Assembly: GCF_001553855.1 (NCBI RefSeq)
Contig: NZ_LQWV01000012.1
Location: forward strand, 568,336 to 632,335
Length of the DNA: 64,000 nucleotides
Source of the DNA: Streptococcus gordonii
GTDB taxonomy: Bacteria > Bacillota > Bacilli > Lactobacillales > Streptococcaceae
Direction of reading: 5' to 3'
Of the stretch, positions 17,301 to 25,105 are shown in pieces; position 1 is the first letter of the stretch; the number at the start of each line of letters is the position of its first letter. Both the position numbers and the translations under genes were made by a program. The notes beneath the pieces were generated by a model that had not been told where the DNA came from, made no database searches, and worked only from the letters and a program-made list of their open reading frames with translations.

Positions 17301-18885
17301 GCCTGGTGCAGAAGAGCAAACCGTAAGCTTCGATCTTCAAATTGATACCCAAAAACCTCAGATTACCTCAGGTTATATCACGAATAAAGACGGTGTTGAG
17401 ACTTTAACAGTCCGTAAGCCAAATGATGTCGGAAACGGTGGTATCCTGCGCGAACAAGTCTTCTACTTGAAGGCAGACGAAGAAGGTTCAATCACTTATA
17501 AAGACGTGGATTCCCATGGAAAAGAACGGGAATACGAGCATAGAGTTTATCTTTCAGCCAATGAAGATGGTACTTACACCTTGCCAGAAGGAGTGGACAA
17601 GTCCCAGATTTTCTATGCGGTAGAAGATTATGCAGGCAACAAAGATGTTCTTGCCTTGTCTGAATTTGTCAGCTCTGAAAATTCAGGCCGGATCCGAGTT
17701 TCCATGGTGGATGCAACTACACATAAAGATGTTGACACGACCTTTGTCTATCGAATCAAGGATGACAAAGGAAAATACGTTGATTTGGACAAAGGAAAAG
17801 ATATCAACTTCTTGCCGTTCGGTCGTTATACAGTAGAAGTCTTCACCTATGATAGAGATGAAATCAAGTTTTACGGTTCCAAGACGCAGGAATTTGAATT
17901 AACAGCACAAGATAGTTTCAAGACCATCGAGTTCCTTGTTAAGGAAGTTGTCTTTGCGCCAGTCAGTGTTGCTTTTGATCAGGCTGTACCAAAGAATACC
18001 CAAGTGCTTCTGAAGAACAACAATGGCGATGTATATACTTTGCCTGCTGCTAAATTTGGTAAGAATTCCTTTGGACGATCAGTAGGGGCGGGATTCTACT
18101 CTGTCTTTGTAAATCTCCCAACTGGTTATGAGCTTGTAGAAACAGATCCAACTGTTGAAGTTCTTGAAGGTAAGAACAATCTTCTTAAACTAGGAGTTGT
18201 TGTTAAAACGCTTCTTATGGCTGCGGTTAATCAGCAATCAAATCTAGTAACGACAGTTCAATATTACAATGCTTCTAGCGCAAAACGTCTGGCTTATGAT
18301 CAAGCTTATCAATCTGCTAAAGACGCTTTAGCTGGTAAATTGACGCAGGCAGAGGTGGATGCTGTTGTTGCTAAATTGCAAGCCGCAACAACTGATCTTG
18401 ACGGTAAAGAATCCGATGTGGCAGCTGTTAAAGCGGCAGTAGAAGCCTATGCCGCAACAACGAAAACAGGTGCTTATGCTAATGCTAAGGATAGAAACCG
18501 CCGTGCCTATGACCAAGCCTTCCAAGAGGTTACTCTTCTTTTACTCCAAGAGAAGGTGACCCAGGAGCAAATCGATACAGCACTGGCTAAATTGGCAGCT
18601 GCTGAGAAAAAATTAGATGGTAAGCCAACGAACTTTACTGATTTACAAAAATTAGTAGAATACGACATGCACTATCAAGCAATCAGCAATAAGTTTATCT
18701 ATGCTAGCGAGAATGTTAAAGCAGCATATTTAGAAGCGTACGCTCAAGCTAAGGCAGTTCTGGACGATCCGGGAGCTAGTCAAGCAGAAGTTAAGGAAGC
18801 TATTGCGAATTTGAAGGTAGCTAGAAGAAAACTTGATGGCAGAAAACCAAGAGTTGTGAAGCCAAGAAAGCCAAGACAAGCTTAA
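14344..18885 (+). CDS. Large cell-surface subtilisin-like serine protease (PrtA/challisin type) without LPXTG
   Basis: The 1,513-residue protein begins with a YSIRK-type signal peptide (FSLRKFKFGLASALLG, residues 7-22), cleaved probably after Ala34. A Ser/Glu/Ala-rich linker runs to about residue 185. The S8 catalytic domain has Asp210 (VAVIDSGLD), His276 (SHGMHVTG) and Ser604 (GTSMASPHVAG), with a PA domain inserted at about 430-550. Fibronectin-like domains follow (about 670-1300), then three FIVAR-like helical repeats (about 1310-1495). The C-terminus is basic (RKPRVVKPRKPRQA) and has no LPXTG sorting signal, membrane helix or choline-binding repeats. It should act outside the cell on host or matrix proteins; how it stays attached is unclear. 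Confidence 0.93.
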   Translation: MKRQQRFSLRKFKFGLASALLGTALIFGSGQANADEQTAVSTSEASQQSSLVTTADPSEQESLSVDKATVKEDKSQASEEVDKSSSSEPVNAQAPSAGETKEEKQVASETAVAIDLKQTVSTAEVTSPSSAKKDDKQEVRTENPESKPATTEAVASENTGQPVATATSAEEAKASKDEQPTSISSNEIIKVPQTWSQGYKGEGRLVAVIDSGLDVHHEVLRISDPSKAKYQTEAALEEAKKKAGIDYGKWYNSKVVYAYNYIDGDDSIKEKDSYSHGMHVTGITAGNPDKKDSNGEYIYGVAPEAQVMFMRVFSDRQKTTSDAIYIKAIEDAVALGADSINMSLGSATGSVVNMSPSLSAAIERARAKGVSVVIAAGNENTFGSGHSKPLAENPDYGLVGNPSTAEGAISVASVDNTVVTEEVMEVRGLEDNAELSNGKFTFAKADSKADFEKGKEYEYVNAGQGREEDFNGLDLTGKLALIQRGSITFSEKIKNAIQHGAAGALIYNNVEGANIQMALDEDSESVPSAFISKQYGEALAAGNYKIAFNGLKDNRPNPTAKELSDFSSWGVTTDGQLKPDVSAPGGSIYSSLNDNTYGSMNGTSMASPHVAGVAALVKEYLLKHYPNLTPAQNSELVKALIMSTAKLHIDKETGAYTSPRQQGAGIVDTAAAVSTGLYVTGENQYPSVSLGNVGDSFTFDVTVHNITDTDRTLKMIVNTNTDTVKDGQFDLTPRKLTETVWPEVTVKAHSSQTVTVKVNVAKFAEELTKLMPNGYFLEGFVRFVDPADDGDVVSLPFMGFRGQFQNLPAAEKPIYKLVRDGKSGFYYQVPEDKSIDSKSNVTSLVTTSKDTLYSTGKTVDRSSVVLGTAENADGKHILQLDADGNIRLAFSPNGDGNKDVIQYRSVFYRNVNNLTASVYTTDDTDYRFPIWQSSKAWDGRKNFYSGDARKPKSYLLTNTVWDGRDSKGNPLEDGRYTYVVRYTPDVPGAEEQTVSFDLQIDTQKPQITSGYITNKDGVETLTVRKPNDVGNGGILREQVFYLKADEEGSITYKDVDSHGKEREYEHRVYLSANEDGTYTLPEGVDKSQIFYAVEDYAGNKDVLALSEFVSSENSGRIRVSMVDATTHKDVDTTFVYRIKDDKGKYVDLDKGKDINFLPFGRYTVEVFTYDRDEIKFYGSKTQEFELTAQDSFKTIEFLVKEVVFAPVSVAFDQAVPKNTQVLLKNNNGDVYTLPAAKFGKNSFGRSVGAGFYSVFVNLPTGYELVETDPTVEVLEGKNNLLKLGVVVKTLLMAAVNQQSNLVTTVQYYNASSAKRLAYDQAYQSAKDALAGKLTQAEVDAVVAKLQAATTDLDGKESDVAAVKAAVEAYAATTKTGAYANAKDRNRRAYDQAFQEVTLLLLQEKVTQEQIDTALAKLAAAEKKLDGKPTNFTDLQKLVEYDMHYQAISNKFIYASENVKAAYLEAYAQAKAVLDDPGASQAEVKEAIANLKVARRKLDGRKPRVVKPRKPRQA

Positions 18886-18911
18886 AAGTTTCAAGCTTAC
18901 TTTAGAATTAG

Positions 18912-18945
18912 AATCCCTTAGGTTTAGACTTGAGGGATTTCTTTT
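18912..18945 (+). terminator. Terminator of the surface protease gene
   Basis: AATCCCT (18912-18918) pairs with AGGGATT (18933-18939), followed by TCTTTT. Confidence 0.8.
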
Positions 18946-18964
18946 GTGATAGGTACATTAGTGT

Positions 18965-18993
18965 TTTACAATAGTTAGGATTTCTGCTATAAT
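18965..18993 (+). promoter_or_regulatory. Sigma-A promoter of the glyQS operon
   Basis: TTTACA (18965-18970) and TATAAT (18988-18993) are spaced by exactly 17 bp. It drives the T-box leader that follows. Confidence 0.85.
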
Positions 18994-18999
18994 CTTTTT

Positions 19000-19190
19000 T
19001 AGAAAGAAATCACTTTGTCTACTTTTTAGCGAGTCTGGGATAGTGTGAGCCAGATAGGGAAGCAGAGCAGATGGCGCTTTTGGTTATATTTTGTAAACAG
19101 AATGAAGTAATAAATTAGGGTGGAACCGCGTTTTTGACGCCCCTAGGTCGCAATAGCCTAGGACTGTCGGATGTGGTTCTTTTGTTTGTT
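19000..19190 (+). ncRNA. Glycyl T-box riboswitch leader of glyQS
   Basis: The conserved T-box sequence AGGGTGGAACCGCG is at 19117-19130. Stem I occupies about 19025-19080, with GGC at 19073-19075 as the likely glycine specifier codon. The downstream terminator forms from GGAACC (from 19122) and GGTTCT (19175-19180), followed by TTTGTTT, and CCTAGG arms inside it. Uncharged tRNA-Gly should pair with the T-box bulge, favour the antiterminator and allow glyQS transcription. Exact ends are estimated. Confidence 0.9.
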
Positions 19191-19244
19191 CAAACGGAGC
19201 AAAAGATGGTCCCTGAGCTAAAATAAAAACAAAAGGAGTAACTA

Positions 19245-20162
19245 ATGTCCAAGAAACTTACCTTTCAGGAAATAATTTTGACTTTACAGCAATTCTGGAA
19301 TGATCAGGGTTGTATGCTTATGCAGGCTTATGATAATGAGAAGGGGGCGGGAACCATGAGTCCTTATACTTTCCTGCGAGCTATTGGTCCTGAGCCTTGG
19401 AATGCGGCCTATGTCGAGCCGTCTCGTCGCCCAGCAGATGGACGATATGGGGAAAACCCTAACCGTCTTTACCAGCACCACCAATTTCAGGTGGTTATGA
19501 AGCCATCTCCAAGCAATATCCAAGAACTTTACTTGCAGTCTTTGGAGCTCTTGGGCATCAATCCGCTGGAGCACGACATCCGCTTTGTCGAAGATAACTG
19601 GGAAAATCCGTCAACTGGATCAGCTGGTCTGGGCTGGGAAGTATGGTTGGATGGTATGGAAATCACTCAGTTCACTTACTTCCAGCAGGTTGGAGGGCTA
19701 CCAACTCAACCAGTGACTGCTGAGGTGACTTATGGTCTGGAGCGTCTGGCTTCTTATATTCAAGAAGTGGACTCAGTCTATGACATTGAGTGGGCTGATG
19801 GCGTTAAGTACGGCGAAATTTTCACTCATCCTGAGTATGAGCATTCCAAGTACAGCTTTGAGGTTAGTGACCAAGACTTGCTCTTGGGGAATTTTGAGAG
19901 GTTTGAAGCAGAAGCTAAGCGCTGTCTGGACGAGCATCTGGTGCACCCAGCCTATGACTATGTTCTCAAATGCTCGCATACCTTTAACCTCTTGGATGCG
20001 CGTGGAGCTGTATCCGTGACAGAGCGAGCAGGCTATATCGCTCGCATTCGTAATCTGGCGCGTGTCGTGGCCAAGACCTTTGTGGCTGAGCGCAAGCGTC
20101 TGGGCTATCCGCTTTTGGATGCTGAGACTCGCGAGAAACTCTTGGCAGAGGAGGGAGAATAA
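19245..20162 (+). CDS. glyQ: Glycyl-tRNA synthetase alpha subunit
   Basis: GlyQ is the catalytic subunit of the bacterial (alpha-beta)2 glycyl-tRNA synthetase, which forms glycyl-adenylate and charges tRNA-Gly in the cytoplasm. Class II motifs are visible: [30 protein letters not shown] block at residues 37-65, [14 protein letters not shown] and ITQFTYFQQ. Length (305) is normal. It is under T-box control, has an AAAGGAG site and is followed two bases later by glyS. Confidence 0.98.
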   Translation: MSKKLTFQEIILTLQQFWNDQGCMLMQAYDNEKGAGTMSPYTFLRAIGPEPWNAAYVEPSRRPADGRYGENPNRLYQHHQFQVVMKPSPSNIQELYLQSLELLGINPLEHDIRFVEDNWENPSTGSAGLGWEVWLDGMEITQFTYFQQVGGLPTQPVTAEVTYGLERLASYIQEVDSVYDIEWADGVKYGEIFTHPEYEHSKYSFEVSDQDLLLGNFERFEAEAKRCLDEHLVHPAYDYVLKCSHTFNLLDARGAVSVTERAGYIARIRNLARVVAKTFVAERKRLGYPLLDAETREKLLAEEGE

Positions 20163-20164
20163 TC

Positions 20165-22204
20165 ATGGTAAAAAACTTACTAGTTGAATTAGGCTTGGAG
20201 GAAATGCCAGCCTATGTGGTGACACCGAGCATGAAGCAGCTGCGCGACAAGATGGGAGACTTCCTGACAGACCATCGTCTGACCTTTGAGAAAATTGAAA
20301 TGTTCTCTACGCCTCGCCGTTTGGCGGTGCGCGTGGTTGGCTTGGCGGACAAGCAGTCTGATCTGACAGAAGATTTCAAAGGCCCTTCTAAGAAAATTGC
20401 TCTGGACGCAGATGGGAACTTCACCAAGGCTGCCGAAGGCTTTGTCCGTGGCAAGGGTTTGACGGTTGAGGACATTACTTTCCGTGAAATCAAGGGGGAA
20501 GAATACGTCTATGTGACCAAGGAAGAAATCGGTCGCCCTGTAGAGGAGATCATCCCAGCAGTGACGGAAGTTCTGCAAGCTTTGACCTTTCCTGTCAGCA
20601 TGCACTGGGCCAACAACACCTTTGAATATATCCGTCCGGTCCACACCTTAACTGTACTCTTAGATGAGCAGGCCTTTGATTTGGATTTCTTGGACATCAA
20701 GAGCGGTCGTACTAGCCGTGGACACCGTTTCTTAGGTCAAGAAACGGAGATTGCTTCAGCAGATTCCTATGAAGATGACCTACGGGCTCAGTTTGTCATT
20801 GCTAGTCCTCTTGAACGTGGAGATATGATTGTTGAGCAGATTCGAGCACTGGAAGAGGAGCACGGTGTTTCTATCGAAATTGACGAAGACTTGCTCAATG
20901 AAGTGTTGAATCTGGTAGAATATCCAACTGCTTTCTTAGGTAATTTTGATGCCAAATACTTAGAGGTGCCTGAGGAAGTCTTGGTAACTTCTATGAAAGA
21001 GCACCAGCGTTACTTTGTTGTGCGCGATGCTGAAGGCAAACTTTTGCCGCACTTCATCTCTGTCCGCAACGGAAATGCAGAGCATCTAGAAAATGTCATC
21101 AAGGGAAATGAGAAAGTCTTGGTGGCTCGTCTGGAAGATGGGGAATTCTTCTGGCGGGAAGACCAAAAGCTAGCTATTGCTGACTTGGTTGAAAAGCTGA
21201 GCAATGTGACCTTCCACGAAAAGATTGGCTCTCTGGCAGAGCACATGGAGCGGACTAGTAAGATTGCTGCTCTCTTGGCGCAAGAAGCAGGATTGGATGC
21301 TGATGAGACAGCCGACTTGGCTCGTGCAGCAGCTATTTATAAGTTTGACTTGCTGACTGGCATGGTTGGGGAATTTGATGAGCTGCAAGGTATCATGGGT
21401 GAGAAGTATGCTCTTCTGGCTGGTGAGAATGCTGCAGTAGCAGCTGCCATTCGGGAGCACTATATGCCGACTTCAGCTGATGGCGAATTGCCTGATACTA
21501 AGGTCGGTGCGGTCTTGGCGCTGGCCGATAAGTTGGACACCATTCTGTCTTTCTTCTCAGTTGGCTTGATTCCAAGCGGATCTAATGACCCTTATGCTCT
21601 GCGCCGTGCGACTCAAGGTGTCGTGCGTATCTTGGACAAGTTTGGCTGGAACATTGACTTGGCTCAGCTGGTTAGCCGACTTTACGAACTCAAGTTTGAA
21701 AGTCTAAGTTATGACAATCAAGAGGCGGTGCTGGACTTCTTCCGTGCCCGCGTTGAGAAAATGATGGATCGCAGCATTCCAAAAGACATCGTGACGGCTG
21801 TTCTTCAAAGCACTCACTTCGTCGTACGTGATTTGGTAGAAACAGCAGCGCTTCTAGCAGAAAAAGCTCAGGAAGACAACTTCAAGTCAGCAGTCGAAAG
21901 CCTATCTCGGGTCTTCAATCTAGCTGAGAAAGCACAAGGGCAGACAGTTGTCAATCCAGCACTCTTTGAAAATCAAGAGGAAAAAGACTTGGCAGCGGCC
22001 ATTGAAAAAGTCAAGCTGACATCTGACTTAGCTGCCAATTTGGACCAATTCTTTGCCCTCAGTCCAGTTATCGACGCTTTCTTTGACCATACCATGGTCA
22101 TGGCAGAAGATGAGGCTGTGCGTAACAACCGTCTAGCTCTCCTGTCTTCTTTGACAGCCAAGGCGGGACAAATGGCGCAGTTTAATCAGATTAATACCAA
22201 ATAA
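20165..22204 (+). CDS. glyS: Glycyl-tRNA synthetase beta subunit
   Basis: GlyS provides tRNA binding and an HD-like domain to the tetrameric glycyl-tRNA synthetase. The N-terminus [20 protein letters not shown] is typical; the central HD-type region ([19 protein letters not shown] with ADKLDTI and [12 protein letters not shown]) and the C-terminal anticodon-binding DALR-like part are all present. At 679 residues it is full length. It is coupled to glyQ. Confidence 0.98.
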   Translation: MVKNLLVELGLEEMPAYVVTPSMKQLRDKMGDFLTDHRLTFEKIEMFSTPRRLAVRVVGLADKQSDLTEDFKGPSKKIALDADGNFTKAAEGFVRGKGLTVEDITFREIKGEEYVYVTKEEIGRPVEEIIPAVTEVLQALTFPVSMHWANNTFEYIRPVHTLTVLLDEQAFDLDFLDIKSGRTSRGHRFLGQETEIASADSYEDDLRAQFVIASPLERGDMIVEQIRALEEEHGVSIEIDEDLLNEVLNLVEYPTAFLGNFDAKYLEVPEEVLVTSMKEHQRYFVVRDAEGKLLPHFISVRNGNAEHLENVIKGNEKVLVARLEDGEFFWREDQKLAIADLVEKLSNVTFHEKIGSLAEHMERTSKIAALLAQEAGLDADETADLARAAAIYKFDLLTGMVGEFDELQGIMGEKYALLAGENAAVAAAIREHYMPTSADGELPDTKVGAVLALADKLDTILSFFSVGLIPSGSNDPYALRRATQGVVRILDKFGWNIDLAQLVSRLYELKFESLSYDNQEAVLDFFRARVEKMMDRSIPKDIVTAVLQSTHFVVRDLVETAALLAEKAQEDNFKSAVESLSRVFNLAEKAQGQTVVNPALFENQEEKDLAAAIEKVKLTSDLAANLDQFFALSPVIDAFFDHTMVMAEDEAVRNNRLALLSSLTAKAGQMAQFNQINTK

Positions 22205-22226
22205 AAGGTAAGAGAGAGGTGGAATC

Positions 22227-22484
22227 ATGGATCCTAAAAAAATTGCCCGTATTAATGAACTGGCTAAAAAGAAAAAAACGGAAGGCTTAACTGCTGAGGA
22301 AAAAGTGGAACAAGCCAAGCTTCGTGAAGAGTATATCGAGGGCTACCGTCGCTCTGTTCGCCATCACATCGAAGGTATCAAGATTGTCGATGAAGATGGC
22401 AATGATGTGACGCCTGAGAAGTTGCGTCAAGTTCAGCGCGAGAAAGGTCTTCATGGCCGCAGTCTAGATGATCCAAATTCATAA
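22227..22484 (+). CDS. DUF896 (UPF0291, YnzC-like) small protein
   Basis: The 85-residue protein starts [20 protein letters not shown] and continues with [38 protein letters not shown], the DUF896 signature; B. subtilis YnzC is a two-helix member linked to the SOS regulon. Function is unknown. It lies 22 bp after glyS with a GAGAGGTGG site and may be read from the same transcript. Confidence 0.9.
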   Translation: MDPKKIARINELAKKKKTEGLTAEEKVEQAKLREEYIEGYRRSVRHHIEGIKIVDEDGNDVTPEKLRQVQREKGLHGRSLDDPNS

Positions 22485-22489
22485 AAAAA

Positions 22490-22666
22490 TGAGAGTGGGA
22501 CAGAAATCGGTAATTCGTTAGAATTCGATTTCATCGTCCCACCTCCGCACAGTTGAGTAGGGCTGTAAAAGCTGATGAAATCAGCGTAGTAGAGCCCACT
22601 CAACCACTGCGTCTTGCTCGACAATCTAAAGACAATTGAGAGGCTAGGACTTTTGTCCCAGCCTCA
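22490..22666. repeat. 177-bp intergenic element with terminal and nested inverted repeats
   Basis: The ends TGAGAGTGGGACAGAA (22490-22505) and TTTTGTCCCAGCCTCA (22651-22666) are nearly perfect inverted repeats. Inside are GAAATCG/CGATTTC (22503-22509 and 22526-22532), GTTGAGTAGGGCT pairing with AGCCCACTCAAC (22552-22564 and 22593-22604), and the hairpin GCTGAT-GAA-ATCAGC (22571-22585). It begins 6 bp after the DUF896 stop and ends in a T-rich tract. It resembles the intergenic repeat elements scattered in streptococcal genomes but is not BOX or RUP by sequence I know. It could act as a bidirectional terminator. Confidence 0.7.
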
Positions 22667-22668
22667 TT

Positions 22669-22842
22669 TTATTTTTTCTTCCTTTTTAAAAGTTTATAGC
22701 TGATGTAGAGAATGGCGACGCAAGTGAAGGTTAGAATCCAAAAAAGAACTGGATCTGTTGTGGTCCTCAGAAAGAAGAGGCAGACTAGAAAAATAGCAAA
22801 TAATAGAATTAAGATAGTATTTCTATAAGATTGAAGGTTCAT
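22669..22842 (-). CDS. Small membrane protein, 57 residues
   Basis: ATG (complement of 22840-22842) opens a 57-residue frame, MNLQSYRNTILILLFAIFLV and on, with two hydrophobic segments (about 9-25 and 32-48) and a basic end (LLKRKKK). The ATGA overlaps the stop of the DUF3278-like gene upstream, and GGGAGGAAGAATG-like sequence supplies a ribosome site. Overlap, start signal and amino-acid pattern support a real gene. It probably works with the upstream membrane protein. Function is unknown. Confidence 0.65.
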   Translation of the reverse strand: MNLQSYRNTILILLFAIFLVCLFFLRTTTDPVLFWILTFTCVAILYISYKLLKRKKK

Positions 22843-23378
22843 TCTTCTTCCTCCCTTTTTTGTGCTTGACGAATCTTTCCTTTGGAAATAAAATGCATAA
22901 TCAGTCCAAATCCAAGACCAGCAGCTAATCCGGCTATAATGAGTTTAGGTTGAAGCAAAACTTGTAGGATATCTTTCTTTTCCATGACAGCTATCATGAT
23001 GCTGAAGAGAGGGTAAAAGAGCAGCCAATAAGAGAAGCCTGCTTTGAGACCAGCATGTTTCATAGCTTTTTCTTCTTTTTCATCCTGAAGTCCTAGCTCT
23101 AGATTATCAATTCCTTTGCGCCGTGCTTGAATGACTATATAGACACAGAAGACGAGGATAAGGATTTCCAGAAGGGTAGGATAGGCAACAGCGATAATTT
23201 TAGGCCAGCGAAAAGCCATTGGAAAGGCGATGGCATTGCCAAAAATCAGAATAAAGAAAAGCCAGATAAAGCCTATATTTCCTAGATGCTCAGCCTGTTG
23301 TCGCTTTTGCTCGTCCAAGGGTCCAGTAATGCCGTAAAATCGTTTGATCATCTTGTCTGAGAATGTTTCTTTTTTCAT
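22839..23378 (-). CDS. DUF3278-like membrane protein
   Basis: The 179-residue protein begins MKKETFSDKMIKRFYGITGP-LDE, which I associate with DUF3278 proteins, and has about four membrane segments (roughly residues 32-53, 60-82, 112-130, 145-165) with charged cytoplasmic ends. It is the middle gene of a minus-strand trio: XRE regulator, this gene, small membrane protein. Such pairs of an XRE regulator and a multi-pass membrane protein are common in Firmicutes, but their role is not known. Confidence 0.75.
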   Translation of the reverse strand: MKKETFSDKMIKRFYGITGPLDEQKRQQAEHLGNIGFIWLFFILIFGNAIAFPMAFRWPKIIAVAYPTLLEILILVFCVYIVIQARRKGIDNLELGLQDEKEEKAMKHAGLKAGFSYWLLFYPLFSIMIAVMEKKDILQVLLQPKLIIAGLAAGLGFGLIMHFISKGKIRQAQKREEEE

Positions 23379-23423
23379 GTTGTTTCCTTTCTTTAGGTAT
23401 GAAATTGCTGCAAGGAAAAATTC

Positions 23424-23639
23424 TTAGTCTTCTGAATCTTCATCTGTCAGCTGGGGATCCCAAAAGAGGGCGTTGAGGTCAGTATCTAGCGTTTTAGCTA
23501 GATTGATGCAGAGTTCTAAGGTTGGATTGTATTTGTTGTTTTCAATCATATTGATAGTTTGCCGTGATACCCCGATAGACTTGGCCAACTCTAGCTGAGA
23601 CATCTTTTTTTCTTTTCTAAATTCTTTGACACGATTCAT
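23424..23639 (-). CDS. Small XRE-family transcriptional regulator
   Basis: The 71-residue protein is almost entirely a helix-turn-helix domain: MNRVKEFRKEKKMSQLELAK and SIGVSRQTINMIENNKYNPTLELCINLAKTLD. It belongs to the YgzD-like small regulators that often control a neighbouring membrane protein gene. It should bind the palindrome at 23670-23692 just upstream and repress its own operon. The downstream gene starts about 45 bp later. Confidence 0.9.
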   Translation of the reverse strand: MNRVKEFRKEKKMSQLELAKSIGVSRQTINMIENNKYNPTLELCINLAKTLDTDLNALFWDPQLTDEDSED

Positions 23640-23669
23640 TACACCCTTCCTTTCTATTTTTTTTCACCA

Positions 23670-23730
23670 GTCAAATGTCGTGTATATTTGACTTTTAAAA
23701 TAGTATAATCCTTTTTGAAGATTGTGTCAA
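23670..23730 (-). promoter_or_regulatory. Promoter and operator of the XRE/DUF3278 operon
   Basis: On the minus strand TTGACA (complement of 23725-23730) and TATACT (complement of 23702-23707) are spaced 17 bp. Downstream lies a perfect inverted repeat GTCAAAT-N9-ATTTGAC (23670-23692), between the promoter and the start codon, fit for repression by the small regulator. The spacer-distal sequence GTCGTATATAC upstream resembles half of it. Confidence 0.8.
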
Positions 23731-23807
23731 GTATATACGACAAAAACTTAGGATTATTTTTCCTGGTCCTACTTTTTCTTTAAAATTTTTTTTGCTTTTG
23801 ATTATGG

Positions 23808-23825
23808 TATAATAGATAAGATATG
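23808..23825 (+). promoter_or_regulatory. Extended -10 promoter giving a nearly leaderless rsmH transcript
   Basis: TGG-TATAAT (-10 at 23808-23813) is the only good promoter, and the ATG of rsmH is at 23823, so transcription would begin at about 23820, leaving 2-3 bases before the start codon. No ribosome-binding sequence is present upstream of the ATG. Confidence 0.6.
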
Positions 23826-24773
23826 ACAAATGAATTTCATCATGTAACCGTTCTTCTTCATGAAACTATTGATTATTTAGATGTTAAACCTGATGGGGTG
23901 TATGTTGATGCGACCTTAGGTGGGGCAGGCCATAGTGAATATTTACTAAGTAAGTTAAGTCCCAAGGGCCATCTCTATGCTTTTGATCAAGATGCGACAG
24001 CTATCGAACATGCCAAAAAACGTTTAGCACCATACATCGAAAAAGGCATGGTTACTTTTGTGCAGGATAATTTCCGCCATCTCAAACTACAGTTAGAAAA
24101 ACTTGGTGTAGATGAGATTGATGGCATTTGTTATGATTTAGGGGTTTCAAGTCCCCAATTAGATGAGCGAGAACGTGGTTTTTCTTATAAACAAGATGCA
24201 CCATTGGATATGCGTATGAATCGTCATGCGGATTTTAGCGCTTATCAAGTAGTTAATGACTATGATTATCATGATTTAGTGCGTATTTTCTTTAAATACG
24301 GTGAAGATAAATTTTCAAAGCAAATTGCTCGTAAAATTGAGCAAGCTAGGCAGATCAAGCCGATTGAAACGACGACAGAGCTTGCAGAGATTATCAAATC
24401 TGCCAAGCCAGCCAAGGAATTAAAGAAAAAAGGGCATCCAGCCAAGCAGATTTTTCAAGCCATTCGGATTGAGGTCAATGATGAGCTAGGAGCAGCTGAT
24501 GAGTCTATTCAGCAAGCAATTGATTTATTGGCGGTAGATGGTCGGATTTCAGTCATCACCTTTCATTCTTTGGAAGATCGCTTGACCAAGCAACTTTTTA
24601 AAGAGGCTTCGACAGTAGACGTGCCAAAGGGCTTGCCTTTTATTCCAGATGACTTGAAACCTAAACTGGAATTGATCAGTCGAAAGCCGATTTTGCCGAG
24701 TGCAGAAGAGCTTGAGATGAATAATCGAGCACATTCAGCTAAATTGCGCGTGGCGAAAAAAGTACACAAGTGA
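23823..24773 (+). CDS. rsmH: 16S rRNA (cytosine-1402-N4) methyltransferase
   Basis: RsmH (MraW) methylates C1402 of 16S rRNA. The motif [15 protein letters not shown] (residues 27-41) binds S-adenosylmethionine; [16 protein letters not shown] and [12 protein letters not shown] are family blocks. At 316 residues it matches pneumococcal MraW from the first residue ([20 protein letters not shown]), so the start is safe although it has no ribosome site. It heads the rsmH-ftsL-pbp2X-mraY cluster. Confidence 0.97.
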   Translation: MTNEFHHVTVLLHETIDYLDVKPDGVYVDATLGGAGHSEYLLSKLSPKGHLYAFDQDATAIEHAKKRLAPYIEKGMVTFVQDNFRHLKLQLEKLGVDEIDGICYDLGVSSPQLDERERGFSYKQDAPLDMRMNRHADFSAYQVVNDYDYHDLVRIFFKYGEDKFSKQIARKIEQARQIKPIETTTELAEIIKSAKPAKELKKKGHPAKQIFQAIRIEVNDELGAADESIQQAIDLLAVDGRISVITFHSLEDRLTKQLFKEASTVDVPKGLPFIPDDLKPKLELISRKPILPSAEELEMNNRAHSAKLRVAKKVHK

Positions 24774-24781
24774 GGGAATAA

Positions 24782-25102
24782 ATGCCAAATAACAGCCAAG
24801 AAACGAGAGGACAGCAGCTCCAATCACGGATTAAAAAGTTCACTCGTATCGAGAAAGCATTTTATGCTTCGATTATCTTGACAGCGATTATTATTGCCGT
24901 TAGTGTTGTCTTTATGCAAACAAAACTCTTGCAAGTTCAGCATGATTTGACGGACTTAAATGTCCAAGTCAGCACTAAGCAGGTTGAAATTAATAACGCC
25001 AAGCAAGAGATTAATGATTTAACTCGTAAGGAAAGACTGTCTGGCCTGGCCAGCTCTCAGGAAATGACCTTGCAAAATGCAATCGTAAAAACGGCGGAAT
25101 AA
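24782..25102 (+). CDS. ftsL: Cell-division protein FtsL
   Basis: This 106-residue bitopic membrane protein has a short cytoplasmic part, one membrane segment (about residues 29-49, FYASIILTAIIIAVSVVFMQ) and an extracellular leucine-zipper-like coiled coil (LLQVQHDLTDLNVQVSTKQ and on). In streptococci FtsL joins DivIB and DivIC in the divisome and supports septal wall synthesis by FtsW-PBP2x. It lies 8 bp after rsmH and 3 bp before pbp2X. Confidence 0.93.
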   Translation: MPNNSQETRGQQLQSRIKKFTRIEKAFYASIILTAIIIAVSVVFMQTKLLQVQHDLTDLNVQVSTKQVEINNAKQEINDLTRKERLSGLASSQEMTLQNAIVKTAE

Positions 25103-25105
25103 AGC

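Noticed and set aside
18960..19200. Group of hairpins first considered as an intergenic repeat before glyQ
   Set aside because: The AGGGTGGAACCGCG core and terminator identify it as a T-box leader.
20189..20644. A 151-codon minus-strand frame opposite glyS
   Set aside because: It is a shadow of the glyS reading frame, with no start signal.
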